This document shows, one piece after another, positions 53,101-63,518 of a stretch of DNA of 64,000 nt. How positions within the stretch are numbered: position 1 is the stretch's first letter; every line of letters begins with the position of its first letter. The position numbers were made by a program, and so were the translations under genes. The notes under the pieces are model-generated. The model had not been told where the DNA came from and did not search any database. It worked only from the letters and a program-made list of their open reading frames with translations. The stretch is from NCBI RefSeq assembly GCF_021018805.1, contig NC_086248.1, positions 52,395,485 through 52,459,484 of the forward strand, read 5' to 3'. The DNA is from Prinia subflava. Taxonomy: Eukaryota > Chordata > Aves > Passeriformes > Cisticolidae.

Positions 53101-54599
53101 GTCAACTGTACAGAGCACTACATGAAACACATAATTCTGTTCTGAAGTTGTTGGGTCTTAATTTTCATCTTGTTTTAGCTCTAAAAATATTACTAAAATA
53201 TCATATAATAACAGGCCATATAGACTCACCCAAATGTGCTATTTTGCCGTGTTAGCATTCAAGAAGATAAAGCCTATAAGAAAAACAAACAAACAAAAAA
53301 TTATGTGTCTGAAAGAACAGATGCCACCCTTTGGGGACCAAGTGCTTTTCATGCAGCTGCTGTGCTTCTCTTTCATCCCCACCCCATCTTCCCAGTGTCA
53401 CAACTCTCTAATTCATTTTGTGCATGAATAATCACACTGGCATTTTACATTTTCTGAATTTTGCATTAATAACAGTGCTTGTAAAGTCTCTTTACAGTCA
53501 TAATGCATCCTATTTAATGTTGTGTTTCTAGAAATACAAGAAATGCATATAAAACCAGTGTACAGATATTTCTGCTTTAGGATACAAACCAGACACTAGC
53601 AATATAGCTAAGACAATAGATTCTTCATTAATAGGTCTTGTGATTAATTATATGCCATCGAGATTCTTCTTCCTCTTTCACTTCCAGCTCACATTGTCTC
53701 TTTTAGTATTTTTCTGGTGTGGAAGGTTAAGAGGAAGCTGATAGTCCCAGGTCACTCACAGGGCATTGATCACCCAGTATTAGAGATTGCGCTAACATTT
53801 TAAGGTGGCTCTTGCTAAGAAGAGCACAGATGTGATAGAGTTGAGGGTCTTTATCCCTTTTTCCTTTGCTTTCTGCTAAAGTTTGTATATTTTCATCCTA
53901 TACTGCTGGACAACTCTGCAGTTGTCTGTATGGATTTATGTTTCATCCCTGCTGATGACCTTTCAGAAACAAACTGTGATACAGAGAGACTTTCCGGGTT
54001 TGGGGTTGCTTAGAAAAAAAAAACAAAAAAAGAGGAAAGAAAGACTACACTACTTACACTACACTACACTGCTATATGCACACTACCACATACATTGCTG
54101 CTACTCAAGTAAAGATATTTAAAGATTAAGCTAACAAAGGCGTGCATGCAAATTAGGATGTCAGCAGTTACATTTTGTCTAGCTCCTTCATTCAGCTGTC
54201 TGGTTTTCTTTAATTACATGATCACACAGACCCCTTTCAAATTCAGTGCCTGGGATGAGCCAGCTCTCAAGATGAATGAAGGTAATATAATGCCTCATTC
54301 CTGCCAGGAGTTGGAAGGCACATGTGGAAAGACACAAAGCACTGCAAGGAGGGACAGCCTGGGGGCATGACTGTGGCAGTTGGATGTGTCCCTCAGCGAT
54401 CCCCTCAGAAGGGGAGGCACCATAAGAGGCACCAGAGGGGTGGGGAAGGCAAATTCCTCTCCAGAGGGGCAAGGGAAGTTCTGGAAACTACAAAGCAGAT
54501 ACTGCATGAATACATTAACCTGTTATTTTCTAAGCATTTAGAAGATAGCATGATGGCAAAAGCATAAAAGGGTTTGTCAAGAACAATTATCTTGAACTG

Positions 54600-55060
54600 A
54601 CAGCACCTGTCACAGAGGATAGATGGAAGGTAGGAGATGTGATAGAGCTTGACTTTGATAAGGCTGTCTGTACTGTTTTTGCAGAACTAGAGAAATACAG
54701 CTTAAGTGTTATTGCTTTAGCAGGAAGAGAGCATAGGGAATTGAAAACTGTATCCAAAGCATAGGTCACAGTAGCTGACCTAATGTGGGATTTTGCAGGC
54801 ATCTGTCCTGAGTCTGTTACTCATTCAGCATTTTCATTGCTGGGTTAGATGAAGGTGCCAGGATGGCATCACTTACAATTCCCATATGGCTGCAGTAGCA
54901 GGGTATGCAAGTACTTTAGGCACCGGGATTAGAAATCCACATTATTTTAAATGATAAAATAAAATTCAGTGTAGGAAAGTGTAATGTGCTTTATTGACAA
55001 ATGGGAAGAAAATTCAAACGCAGAGATGGACAGCACTGACCAGGCAGCTTTACAGAGAAG
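54600..55060 (+). mobile_element. Possible ancient CR1 (reverse-transcriptase region)
   Basis: Phrases such as GACTTTGATAAGGCTGTCTG, CATCTGTCCTGAGTCTGTTA and AGTGTAATGTGCTTTATTGA resemble, in order, decayed CR1 text (aggcctttgacactgt, gtattgggaccagt, agtgcaaggtcctgcacctgg). Divergence is high, and I rate this tentative. Confidence 0.4.
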
Positions 55061-55580
55061 GGCAAGCAAGTGGCTTGCCTGATGGCTTTCGACTGCAGCT
55101 GAGCAGAGGTTATTTCTGAAGGCTATGAAATCTCTGTCATTTAAAGTTTGTAGAAGCAGGTGGGGCCAAAATCTTTTCATGATAGTTCAGGTACGTTTAG
55201 TCTGCTCTACCACTTTGGAAGTTGATTTTTGCTGTGCCTTTATTGTTATGCTTTTGAGGTTTTTGTTGTTGTTTGTGGTGACCGAGTTTTTGCTCAGCCT
55301 TTTAGGATTTCTGCGATGTGGGGATGTTCTGCCCACTTAAAACCGCTGTCAGATCTGAGTTCCTTCAAATGCTGTAGCTGTCATGCCTGAAACCACCATT
55401 CTCAAACCCTTCTGTCTTTTGATACACCTATAAAGGAAATAGCAATACTACCTTGCCTCAGAACGTAATTTCATAAGCATTTCTTTTGCTGGTGGGTGAG
55501 GAAGTTGTTTTCTGTCACTTCCGTGAACATTTGTCCCTTAATTTGTGCTGGTTTTTAGAGGTCTGCAGTAACAGAGATTT

Positions 55581-55610
55581 CCTTATCATATGTCTGTGCA
55601 TATGATAAGG
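55581..55610. repeat. Perfect 12-bp inverted repeat, 6-nt loop
   Basis: CCTTATCATATG at 55581-55592 is followed after TCTGTG by its exact reverse complement at 55599-55610. It could form a hairpin or cruciform. No transposon ends or gene are attached to it. Confidence 0.9.
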
Positions 55611-56638
55611 ATATGCATTGTATTGGCATGGAGAAGGGGGTGGCTGTTACTGGGAGCCAGCAGGTAGTACAAGGAGGGCAACAGTATTTCTTAAACGAGT
55701 CTAAACAGAAATGTGTTGTGAACACAAACCTTTGAATGTTTGAGAAGCACCAGTATACATGATGATGTGTATAACCTTGTGAATAAACCTGAAGAAATCA
55801 GTGCTTTTCTCTGGAGCAAAGTACGAACGTTCCGCAGTAAATAATGCATCTCACCACACATTGAGAAAGGATGTGAAAAATAAGCATTCGAAGAGCTGTT
55901 CATTAAGTGTGCACCACCTCTCTGGCTCACTGCATGAGGCAGGTGTTCCCTTGAAGTGGTCTGTAATTAAAGACTACATCAGTAACACAGATGAAGGAGA
56001 GGCTTGTCTGCCTCATCATTTCTCAACTTTGGAATATTAGTGACATCCTTTGAATATTGTATATCAGCATGTCTCTCCCAGTTCCGCCTTAATTAATTTT
56101 CCTGTGAGGTGGAATACAGTGTCAAAGTGTTTCAAGTATTGTTTTCAACAAGGAACAAGTATTTTAGAAAATGTTTTAGGAATTAAAAACTCCTTATTTT
56201 TTCCATATCCTTTTTAAACTGAGAGATAATCAAGGAATTCAGATGGAAAAAAACCTCACATTTGCTCTTATGTACATGTACAATTCCAGTTCAACTATAC
56301 TTTCTCTTTAATGATACTAAGGGAGGCTATGAGGAGGGAAACCAGTTAGCATTGTTTAAATCTGTTCTAATGAGGAAAACACAAAATTTAGTAGACAAAA
56401 CTTCTGTTTTTCAATGCATACAGAATAGGTGACTGCCTAGTGAAGGACTGTGTGAAAACTTTAGCTATAGAGGGATCTGTACTGATCCACATTTTACTGT
56501 GAATTCCAGATTTGAATGCAAATTATTTTATTTTTCTCCTTGGGCAGTTTGACATGCTACTGATGTGTATGTCTATTTTTGTTATTTTTTCCTAGTACTT
56601 TTAACTCTTGCTTTTCTTTCCTTGTGCATCCACCACAG

Positions 56639-56653
56639 ATCGCATTCAATTAG
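56639..56653 (+). CDS. TPD52L1: Candidate 15-nt in-frame microexon of TPD52L1
   Basis: A long pyrimidine tract (about 56608-56630) and acceptor CACCACAG precede the 15 nt ATCGCATTCAATTAG, which is followed by a consensus donor GTAAGA at 56654. With AG carried from exon 4 it reads Arg-Ser-His-Ser-Ile, and its own final AG keeps phase 2 into 59218. The product would be GDM-RSHSI-SYSIRHS. Being flanked by two strong splice sites, frame-neutral and correctly phased makes chance unlikely, but I have no transcript evidence. Similar small insertions exist among D52-family isoforms, and I cannot say whether this one is already annotated. The alternative is a chance decoy exon. Confidence 0.62.
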   Translation: MAFN

Positions 56654-58136
56654 GTAAGACACATTACTCTTCTTGAACACTGCCTCTGTATTTGACAGGA
56701 TTTGTTTTATGGACTGTAATGTAGTAACCTCTTTCCTTTCGGCATCATTATATAGAAAAAAACATGTGCTACTTAAAATGTTATGCCTCATTTTTACAGT
56801 GTGGTGAGTGTAACAAGAAAAGGATTGGAGTGTTTGCCTCGAGTAGATTTAATAGATGCATTCAAAAGATGTTGGTCTTGGGAAAACCTGCTTATATACA
56901 ATCTCATTCTCTCAACTATATTCTTTCTGTCAGAGGTTTGAACATGAGCAACAAACAGTAAAAATTCTATTCAGCTGAGTTTTGTAAAGTTTATATGAAG
57001 TGTTACATGAAGTATTTCAAGTATACCTCCTCTTCAATAGAGCAAAAGTATCTTAGTCATGATTCTTTAAAAGTCTTGAGTTCTGGGGAAATTTCCAATT
57101 TCTAAAGATGGTAAAAGGGTTATTTATATTTAGAGTTTGAGTTTATTGATTCTGTAAAGCACTTGAATATATGATGAATTAGAAAACAATTTTGTGTGTT
57201 CTCAAAGGTTCTATCAGCAGTCTGGCTTTATGTCAGTTCACCCTGAAGAGAGGCTGAACAGCCCTGAATGCCCTGCTAGTCCCTCTGGCCTTGTAGAATC
57301 TTCAGTGCATTGAAAACCTCAAGAACATTTTTTCTATTCAGCTACGTTATCCTAACAAGGACTCTAACTTCACTCAGTAAACTTCAAAGTACAGTATAGA
57401 TGGACCTTTTTAACTCACTCTGACATGAAACTAAAATGTAGTGTTTACTGACCTCTGTTATGAAGGATCTCTGTTCTCTGCAACGATTGCTATCACAGAC
57501 ATGTATCTGAAAAAAAAACTTCATGTTTCAGGCTTGTATCAAAAGAAGATTTTGCACTGTTTCTATAGCTTCCGTTCTTACCTCTTCAGAGTAATTAAAA
57601 TACAAACTCAAAAAAATAGACACTCAATATTTGGATTGTCTGTCATGTGTCATCTCTCAGCTGTGTGAATTTAATCTTCTGACTTAAACCTTTATATTTA
57701 CGATATTTTGCTATTAGAAGAGGAGCAGTCTATGCTGAAATACTTCCAAACTCTATTTTTGCCTATTTGTTGCAAGTTGCAAAACTAAAATGGCAAGGAT
57801 GCTTGCTGAATTTAATGAGGATTGTTAAAGATTTAACAGCTGCACTTGTGAAATATTTGGGCTAATCTTTCATAAGTCGTAAAAATTATGTGAAAAATTG
57901 AACATAAAACATTAGTTTTGTCTGCCTTCAGTTCTTGTCTATCTGATCTTAGCCTTAAAATATATACAACAGCAAACAATTTGTATTAGATCCCACTATT
58001 CTATCTGCTTGCCAAATAGCTCTTCTCTCCCTTCCCCACCCCCATTTCTGAATCTTTAATCTGGAAAAACAAATCTGTATATAGATTCAGCGTTGCTCTG
58101 TTTTTGTATAGTTTAAAACAAACGTGTGCTGTTTGT

Positions 58137-58227
58137 ATGAGAGCTTTCATTTTTTAAAGCTATAATCACGCTTTGCTTGCAGCCAAGTGTTGGTGATCCT
58201 TACAGTAAAGCTCTCCCTGTTCTCAGT
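58137..58227 (+). repeat. Direct repeat copy A flanking the cassette exon
   Basis: About 91 bases beginning ATGAGAGCTTTCATTTTTTA and including GCTATAATCACGCTTTGCTT, GCAGCCAAGTGTTGG and AGTAAAGCTCTC align in order with 59657-59750, with scattered substitutions and small gaps. The family, if it is an interspersed repeat, was not recognised. Confidence 0.75.
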
Positions 58228-59217
58228 CTGACCAGGCTGCAGCTGTCAGTCAACACTGGAAGTAGCAGTGCAGGGATTTTGGGAAAAAGACACAGTCTTG
58301 CATCACACACTTTACTTGAAGTGCTGAGATCTAAATGTGCTTATGGAAAGTTTTTGAGCTTCAAATAAAGATTCTTATTTGGACCAGCCTGATGCTTCCC
58401 AGCAGCAGGGAACAGATGATGCTGTGAAAGCAGAGATGGTGTCTCAGGTGGGAGAATTTGGCTCATGTAAGTCAAGCAGTCTGCGTGGGTGGCAGCTGCA
58501 GGTCTAAAGGTTTGCAGCATGATTTGAGGATCTTTGAGTAATGCAGAGGCGCCATCCTCTGCTTGCAACCTTCCAATACTCCTGCTGCTGGGAAGTCTGA
58601 GGAGGGAGGTGTCACAAGGAGAGCTGGACAAGGGCTGTGGGAAATAGCTCCATACCTTTGGTAAAATTGAGGAATGAAGGAGGAAGTGAAATGTTCTGGA
58701 GAGGTGTGGATAAGTGGGAGTGCTGCCTCTGTGGCTGAAGAAACCTCTTGTTTAGGTAACCAGTTGAGCAGGAGCCCTTTGAGATTAGGAGGCAACTGAA
58801 CCAGCTCTGCTGATATGCATAAACCTGGGGTGTATCCCTCCTGCCCAACACAGATTTTGTCCTCTGTCACTGCAGCACACAGTGGTGGCTCTCTGTGCCC
58901 CTCTCTGCCCCTCTCATGTGTCTGTGTAGATAGCTGGGCTCTGCACCATTTAAATAGATTTTGCCAGGAGCTGTTTTGCATCATTCTTTGGAGCCCCATT
59001 GCTGGTCAGCTGACATGAGAATGTGGTGGGATAAGATCTTTAGTGCTGAGAGTAAGCTGGAGTTTTACAAGCCCTCACCATCAGGAGAGGAAGAATACCA
59101 GTACTCTTAAAAATATGTATATGTACATTTAAAGATAAGTTTAAAAATACATTATAATCATATTGGAAATCAGATTTTATAGCTTTTTTTTTCTAATGTT
59201 TTGCTTTCATCCCACAG

Positions 59218-59256
59218 CTATTCTATTCGCCATTCCATAAGCATGCCTGCAATGAG
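59218..59256 (+). CDS. TPD52L1: TPD52L1 cassette exon with 14-3-3 motif
   Basis: The 39-nt exon follows acceptor TTTCATCCCACAG and ends at donor GTAATG (59257). It is phase 2 on both sides, so it can be skipped cleanly. It encodes (S)YSIRHSISMPAM plus AG of an Arg codon, residues 129-142 of the form without the microexon. RHSISMP fits the mode-2 14-3-3 consensus R-x-x-x-S-x-P, with the second Ser as the candidate phosphosite. Splicing of this region is known in the family to control 14-3-3 binding of D53 isoforms. The residues are identical to human D53 as I remember it. Confidence 0.95.
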
Positions 59257-60891
59257 GTAATGTGCTACCCACATTCTATTTGCTATGGTGTTCAACAGAG
59301 TAATGAGGGGGGATTTGCATACTTTGATCCTGATCCTGCAGTTTTTAGTTGGATGAGTAGTCCTACTTCAATCAATTAAGGTTATTCATGTAGATGAGGG
59401 CTGCAGGACAGGCTAGCTGTGGGGTTTTTTTTTTTTCATTTTAATTGTATTAACTGCTTAATCTCATGTACAAGCCTTTGAGTAAATGAAGCAGTTCTGA
59501 GATGTATTTGGGTAGCTGATTGTTAACAGGTTTGTATGACTGAATCTGAAATTCAGTTGTTTTGCTGTCTCTAGAACATCATCCAAAGCCCATTAACGTC
59601 AGAGATGCTTTCCACTCCAACAGGCTTTGGATCATGCTCCTACGGAGGGATTTTACATGAGTGCTTTCATATTTTAATGGCTATAATCACACTTTACTTG
59701 ACTGCAGCCAAATATTGACGTCTGTTCAAGTAAAGCTCTGACAGTTTTCAATAAAATTACTATACAGCTTTCTTTTTACTCCCTTGTCCTGTAAGTATAT
59801 AACTGTCCCCACTCTGTGCCAAGTATGCCTGAAAAACAAGCTCACAACTTGCTATTGGATGGATGCTATTTCATTCAACTTCAGCAGGTGGGTAGTTTAA
59901 GGCAAACATTCACCAGTGTGACCTACAGATCAAATCTAAGTTATAAAACTCAGTTTCTGTCTCATTTTGACCCTTCTTGCCCTATGAAAAAAATTGTCAT
60001 CTAAATAACAGAAACTAAATTTGCATTATTTTTTCAACTGGCTTCTGTTTGCCCTTCCCTTAAATTGGGCTTATTTCAACTGAGCCTGATGAGGGATATG
60101 ATATAAATGTATTTGCAGAATCAGGAACTGTGCTACACAACAGTGCCTGAGCTTCAGAGTATTCACTAATTGTGAAACACAACGTATGCTGTAAATGAGC
60201 TCTGAGGTGCCCCGCAAGGAGCAGAGAAACAGAAGAAGGTCCCCTTCATCCACTGCAGACTGGTCCAAGTATTCTTTGTGCTGGGTGAACACAGAGAAAA
60301 GCTTATCTTAGTCAGAGAGGCACCTTAGGAACACAGTCTCTCTAAAGTCTGTCTTTGAAAGCAGTAGTCACAAAATCACAGGGGAGGGGGACAGGATTCC
60401 TCAAAGGCATTTGGGACCCACTACCCATATGGTTCTAACCTCCTTCTTCCCAGCCTTAGGACATTAAACTTGGCTTTTTTTTAATAATGTAGGTTATGAA
60501 CTTGCTCATCAGCTGAAAAAAAGTTTATTTCTTTACAGCAATAATACAAATGGATAAAGCCATAGAAAAGCAGCATTACAGGCAGCATTGTCTGGTTGTT
60601 CTTCTGAGAACATGACAAATGTATCATAGAGTAGGCAGGCCAGTTATCATTTGGTTTCAATTACAAGAAAGGTTCTGCTTTTGAAAATTTGTAACTAAAA
60701 AATACTCATCCGATTACCATAATTGGATTTGACTGACAGAGCACAAGTGAGTGTTCATAGCCCTGTGCTGCCAGCCAGCCTTCATTCTGTGCTGGCAGTG
60801 TTGCCTGGTAAGAACTGATCAAATTGTGGAGTTATCCCATGATGTTGGCAGCTGACTCTTTTTTCCTCCCTTCAACTTTCTTTTCTCCTAG
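59257..60891 (+). other. TPD52L1: TPD52L1 intron after the cassette exon (about 1.6 kb)
   Basis: A short intron from donor GTAATG to acceptor TTCTCCTAG. It holds copy B of the direct repeat (59657-59750) and a T run at 59427-59438. Nothing else was recognised. Confidence 0.85.
59657..59750 (+). repeat. Direct repeat copy B flanking the cassette exon
   Basis: This is the second member of the pair: ATGAGTGCTTTCATATTTTA, GGCTATAATCACACTTTACT, GCAGCCAAATATTG, AAGTAAAGCTCTGAC. It lies about 400 bases downstream of the 59218 exon. Copy A lies about 1 kb upstream of that exon in the same orientation. Confidence 0.75.
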
Positions 60892-60952
60892 GAATTCTCC
60901 AACTTTCAAATCTTTTGAGGAGAAGGTTGAAACCACTGTCACAAGCCTTAAG
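60892..60952 (+). CDS. TPD52L1: TPD52L1 coding exon (NSPTFKSFEEK segment)
   Basis: The 61-nt exon follows a long pyrimidine tract ending TTTTCTCCTAG and stops at donor GTAAAG (60953). It enters in phase 2 and leaves in phase 0. It encodes one base completing Arg142, then NSPTFKSFEEKVETTVTSLK (residues 143-162). NSPTFKSFEE is conserved across the D52 family. The ETTVTSLK ending is what I remember of D53 rather than D52. This is the last recognisable exon in the window. If the following intron were retained, 15 extra codons would be read before a TGA at 60998. Confidence 0.96.
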
Positions 60953-61660
60953 GTAAAGGTTAGGGGCAGAGTTTGCATGTCTGTGTGTGTTAAAGTGTGA
61001 CAGCTTAGTTGTCCCTGTCATTTGTACAGGAGAGTGATTGAATTTGTTGTTCCATCAAGAACTTCATGGTAGTGCAAGAGCACTAATGGAAAATGAAGGC
61101 GATAAGCAAAGAAATTGTTTTCTTTTGCTTTGCTGCTAAGAAATTATTTCTGATGCCTGCCAAAGTAAGCAAGTGGTCTTAAAAATGCCAAAAATAGTGG
61201 TGATAAGGAGTGTCTGTTCCCAGTCATCTCAATGTGTACTCAGAAATAGAAAAAGGTAATTCAAACTGCACAGCTCTGAAGACCATTTCCTCTCAGTGAT
61301 CTGCTTAAGGAGCCTGATCTTATTTTGTTGATTAAGCAAAGGTATTCTAGAGGAGTGTATTTGTCCTATTAGCTCAGCCTGTTGTGTTCAGAGTGCTCTT
61401 AGATCATCCTTTAAGAAATCTGTAATTAAGCAGGACAATACAGTAAATTTTGAGTCTGAAATAATCCTCCACATCTCATGAAACCTTCATTGTCTATCTT
61501 TATTGGCAAACTCACTGACATTTTCTCAAAATATTTTCTTTCTGTATTTCCTTTTTCTTTTCTTTATTTTCTCTTTTCTCCTTTCCTTTCCTTCCTTTTT
61601 TCCTTTTTTCTTTTCCTTTTTTCCTTTTTTCCTTTTCATCCTTTTCCTTTTCGTCCTTTT

Positions 61661-62238
61661 CCCTTCCCTTCCCTTCCCTTCCCTTCCCTTCCCTTCCCTT
61701 CCCTTCCCTTCCCTTCCCTTCCCTTCCCTTCCCTTCCCTTCCCTTCCCTTCCCTTCCCTTCCCTTCCCTTCCCTTCCCTTCCCTTCCCTTCCCTTCCCTT
61801 CCCTTCCCTTCCCTTCCCTTCCCTTCCCTTCCCTTCCCTTCCCTTCCCTTCCCTTCCCTTCCCTTCCCTTCCCTTCCCTTCCCTTCCCTTCCCTTCCCTT
61901 CCCTTCCCTTCCCTTCCCTTCCCTTCCCTTCCCTTCCCTTCCCTTCCCTTCCCTTCCCTTCCCTTCCCTTCCCTTCCCTTCCCTTCCCTTCCCTTCCCTT
62001 CCCTTCCCTTCCCTTCCCTTCCCTTCCCTTCCCTTCCCTTCCCTTCCCTTCCCTTCCCTTCCCTTCCCTTCCCTTCCCTTCCCTTCCCTTCCCTTCCCTT
62101 CCCTTCCCTTCCCTTCCCTTCCCTTCCCTTCCCTTCCCTTCCCTTCCCTTCCCTTCCCTTCCCTTCCCTTCCCTTCCCTTCCCTTCCCTTCCCTTCCCTT
62201 CCCTTCCCTTCCCTTCCCTTCCCTTCCCTTCCCTTCCC
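61661..62238 (+). repeat. Uninterrupted (CCCTT)115 array = (AAGGG)n on the minus strand
   Basis: There are 115 perfect consecutive CCCTT copies (61661-62235) plus CCC, without a single substitution. They follow about 115 bases of imperfect T-rich pyrimidine DNA (TTCCTTTTTTCC-like, from about 61545). The strand asymmetry is complete: all pyrimidine on +, all purine on -. Such DNA can form triplexes (H-DNA), and the G-rich strand can form G-quadruplexes. Long open frames in it encode only PFPSL (plus) or REGKG (minus) repeats and are not genes. Copy number may be approximate if the assembly collapsed or extended the array. Confidence 0.97.
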
Positions 62239-62290
62239 GCTACCGCCCCGCCCCGCCCCGCAACCGCCCCGCCCCGCAACCGCCCCGCAA
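62239..62290 (+). repeat. GC-rich interrupter in the pyrimidine array
   Basis: Fifty-two bases made of CCGCCCCG and CCGCAA units separate the pure CCCTT array from a different pyrimidine repeat. The minus strand reads as runs of GGGG spaced by C and TTGC, a pattern compatible with G-quadruplex formation. Confidence 0.9.
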
Positions 62291-62450
62291 CCTTCCCTTC
62301 CCCTCCCCTCCCCTTCCCTTCCCCTCCCCTCCCCTTCCCTTCCCCTCCCCTCCCCTTCCCTTCCCCTCCCCTTCCCCTCCCCTCCCCTTCCCCTCCCCTC
62401 CCCTCCCCTTCCCTTCCCCTCCCCTTCCCTTCCCCTCCCCTCCCCTCCCC
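62291..62450 (+). repeat. Higher-order pyrimidine repeat (21-bp unit)
   Basis: A 21-bp unit made of TTCCC, TTCCCCT, CCCCT and CCCC is repeated about three to four times, then breaks into shorter CCCCT/CCCTT combinations. The tract ends at a T run at 62451. It resembles variant CCCTT units homogenised at a longer period than the pure array next to it. Confidence 0.85.
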
Positions 62451-63518
62451 TTTTTCCTTGTGTGAATAGGGAAGGGAAGCTGGAGTCATGGATCTAGGGT
62501 GCCACTAGGGTAGACTGCAGACAAATGGGAGTGTAATCATTGCTCCTCCTTTTTCCTGCCTCAGTTTCAAGGCTTGCAAGATTAGGAAGACCAGGGGACT
62601 GGGGAAGAAATCATGGGGTTACCCTTCAATTCTAGGGTTTTGTTGTGGTCTCAAAAAGTGGAAAACTACCCAGAGAGACCCCTGGAAAAAGAACAGCAGT
62701 ATCATCTTATCATCTTTCCAACCCCCATATCAGCTACAAATCTTCAGTGATCCCAGTGTTCTGCAGTTTGCCAAAACCGATATTCAGGTTTCATAACATT
62801 TACAAGTCAAATTTCAAATTAGATTTTATTTGCTCTTGGAGTTTGGACTTTGGGTAGCAGCTATCTTGGGAGAGTATACTAGTTCATTTTCCTTTGGAAA
62901 TCAAACAGGACCAGCGTGCCTCATTCTTTTCAACTTTCTGAAAATCTGAACTCTGATGAATTAAATGTTTTATTGGATTTTCAAGCTGTGCTAGCTACAG
63001 AAACAGGATTACTTAGGATTAACCCTTTGGAAACTTAGAACACAAAATTCGTTTAATTAAAATAATCTTCCTAAGCATTTAGTGGCTTAGAGGTTGAAAA
63101 AATGTCAGTTTGTCTTTGGGTTCTGCTGCAATTCTAGGAGAGAGTAAAAGCTTTTGTCATATTTTGAGGCTTGAATTAACTTGGACTGGACCTATCAGCA
63201 AGCAAAGCCACAAAAATTTTCTCTTACCAAGACAACCTAGTCACAACAGCTTTGTCTCTTCGTCACTTAGTCCTGATGATTTCCAAATCTTTAGATACAG
63301 CTCTATCTTTGTTAGGAAACTTCATTTTCAAAGATTTAGTCTTACTGATTTTTATTTTTAATAGTTATTAAAAATTCAGTGACCTGAAGCATTCTGGAAG
63401 TAGATGTGCAAGCACATTGGATATGTTTGATTAATGTATTTTGGTATCTCTTCCCTGCCTTCCCCCATGAAAATGCTGCTGGCAGTTTTATAAACCAGTA
63501 TCTAGACAGCTACAAATG

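Larger units (their letters stand above)
50104..59217 (+). other. TPD52L1: TPD52L1 intron(s) between exon 4 and the 14-3-3 cassette exon
   Basis: This is one intron of 9.1 kb if the microexon is skipped, or two (50104-56638 and 56654-59217) if it is used. It contains a weak CR1-like stretch at about 54600-55060, a 12-bp perfect inverted repeat at 55581-55610, and copy A of a diverged direct repeat at 58137-58227. Open frames up to 175 codons (minus strand, 58472-58999) have no recognisable family. Confidence 0.8.

Noticed and set aside
58181..58206. Possible extra exon after TTGCTTGCAG within direct repeat copy A
   Set aside because: The acceptor-like end is followed by ACAGTAAAG, which lacks a GT donor at the right place, and the peptide is not D52-like.
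58472..58999. 175-codon minus-strand open frame
   Set aside because: No recognisable motif, no splice partners, and it sits in a TPD52L1 intron. Treated as chance, though not formally tested.
61661..62450. CRISPR-like or telomere-like array
   Set aside because: The period is 5 bases with no spacers, and the unit is not TTAGGG. It is a plain microsatellite.
61478..62497. Long open frames (over 320 codons) on both strands, encoding PFPSL or GKGRE repeats
   Set aside because: They are translations of the CCCTT pentanucleotide array; every frame without a stop in a 5-base unit stays open. No start context, conservation or flanking gene structure.
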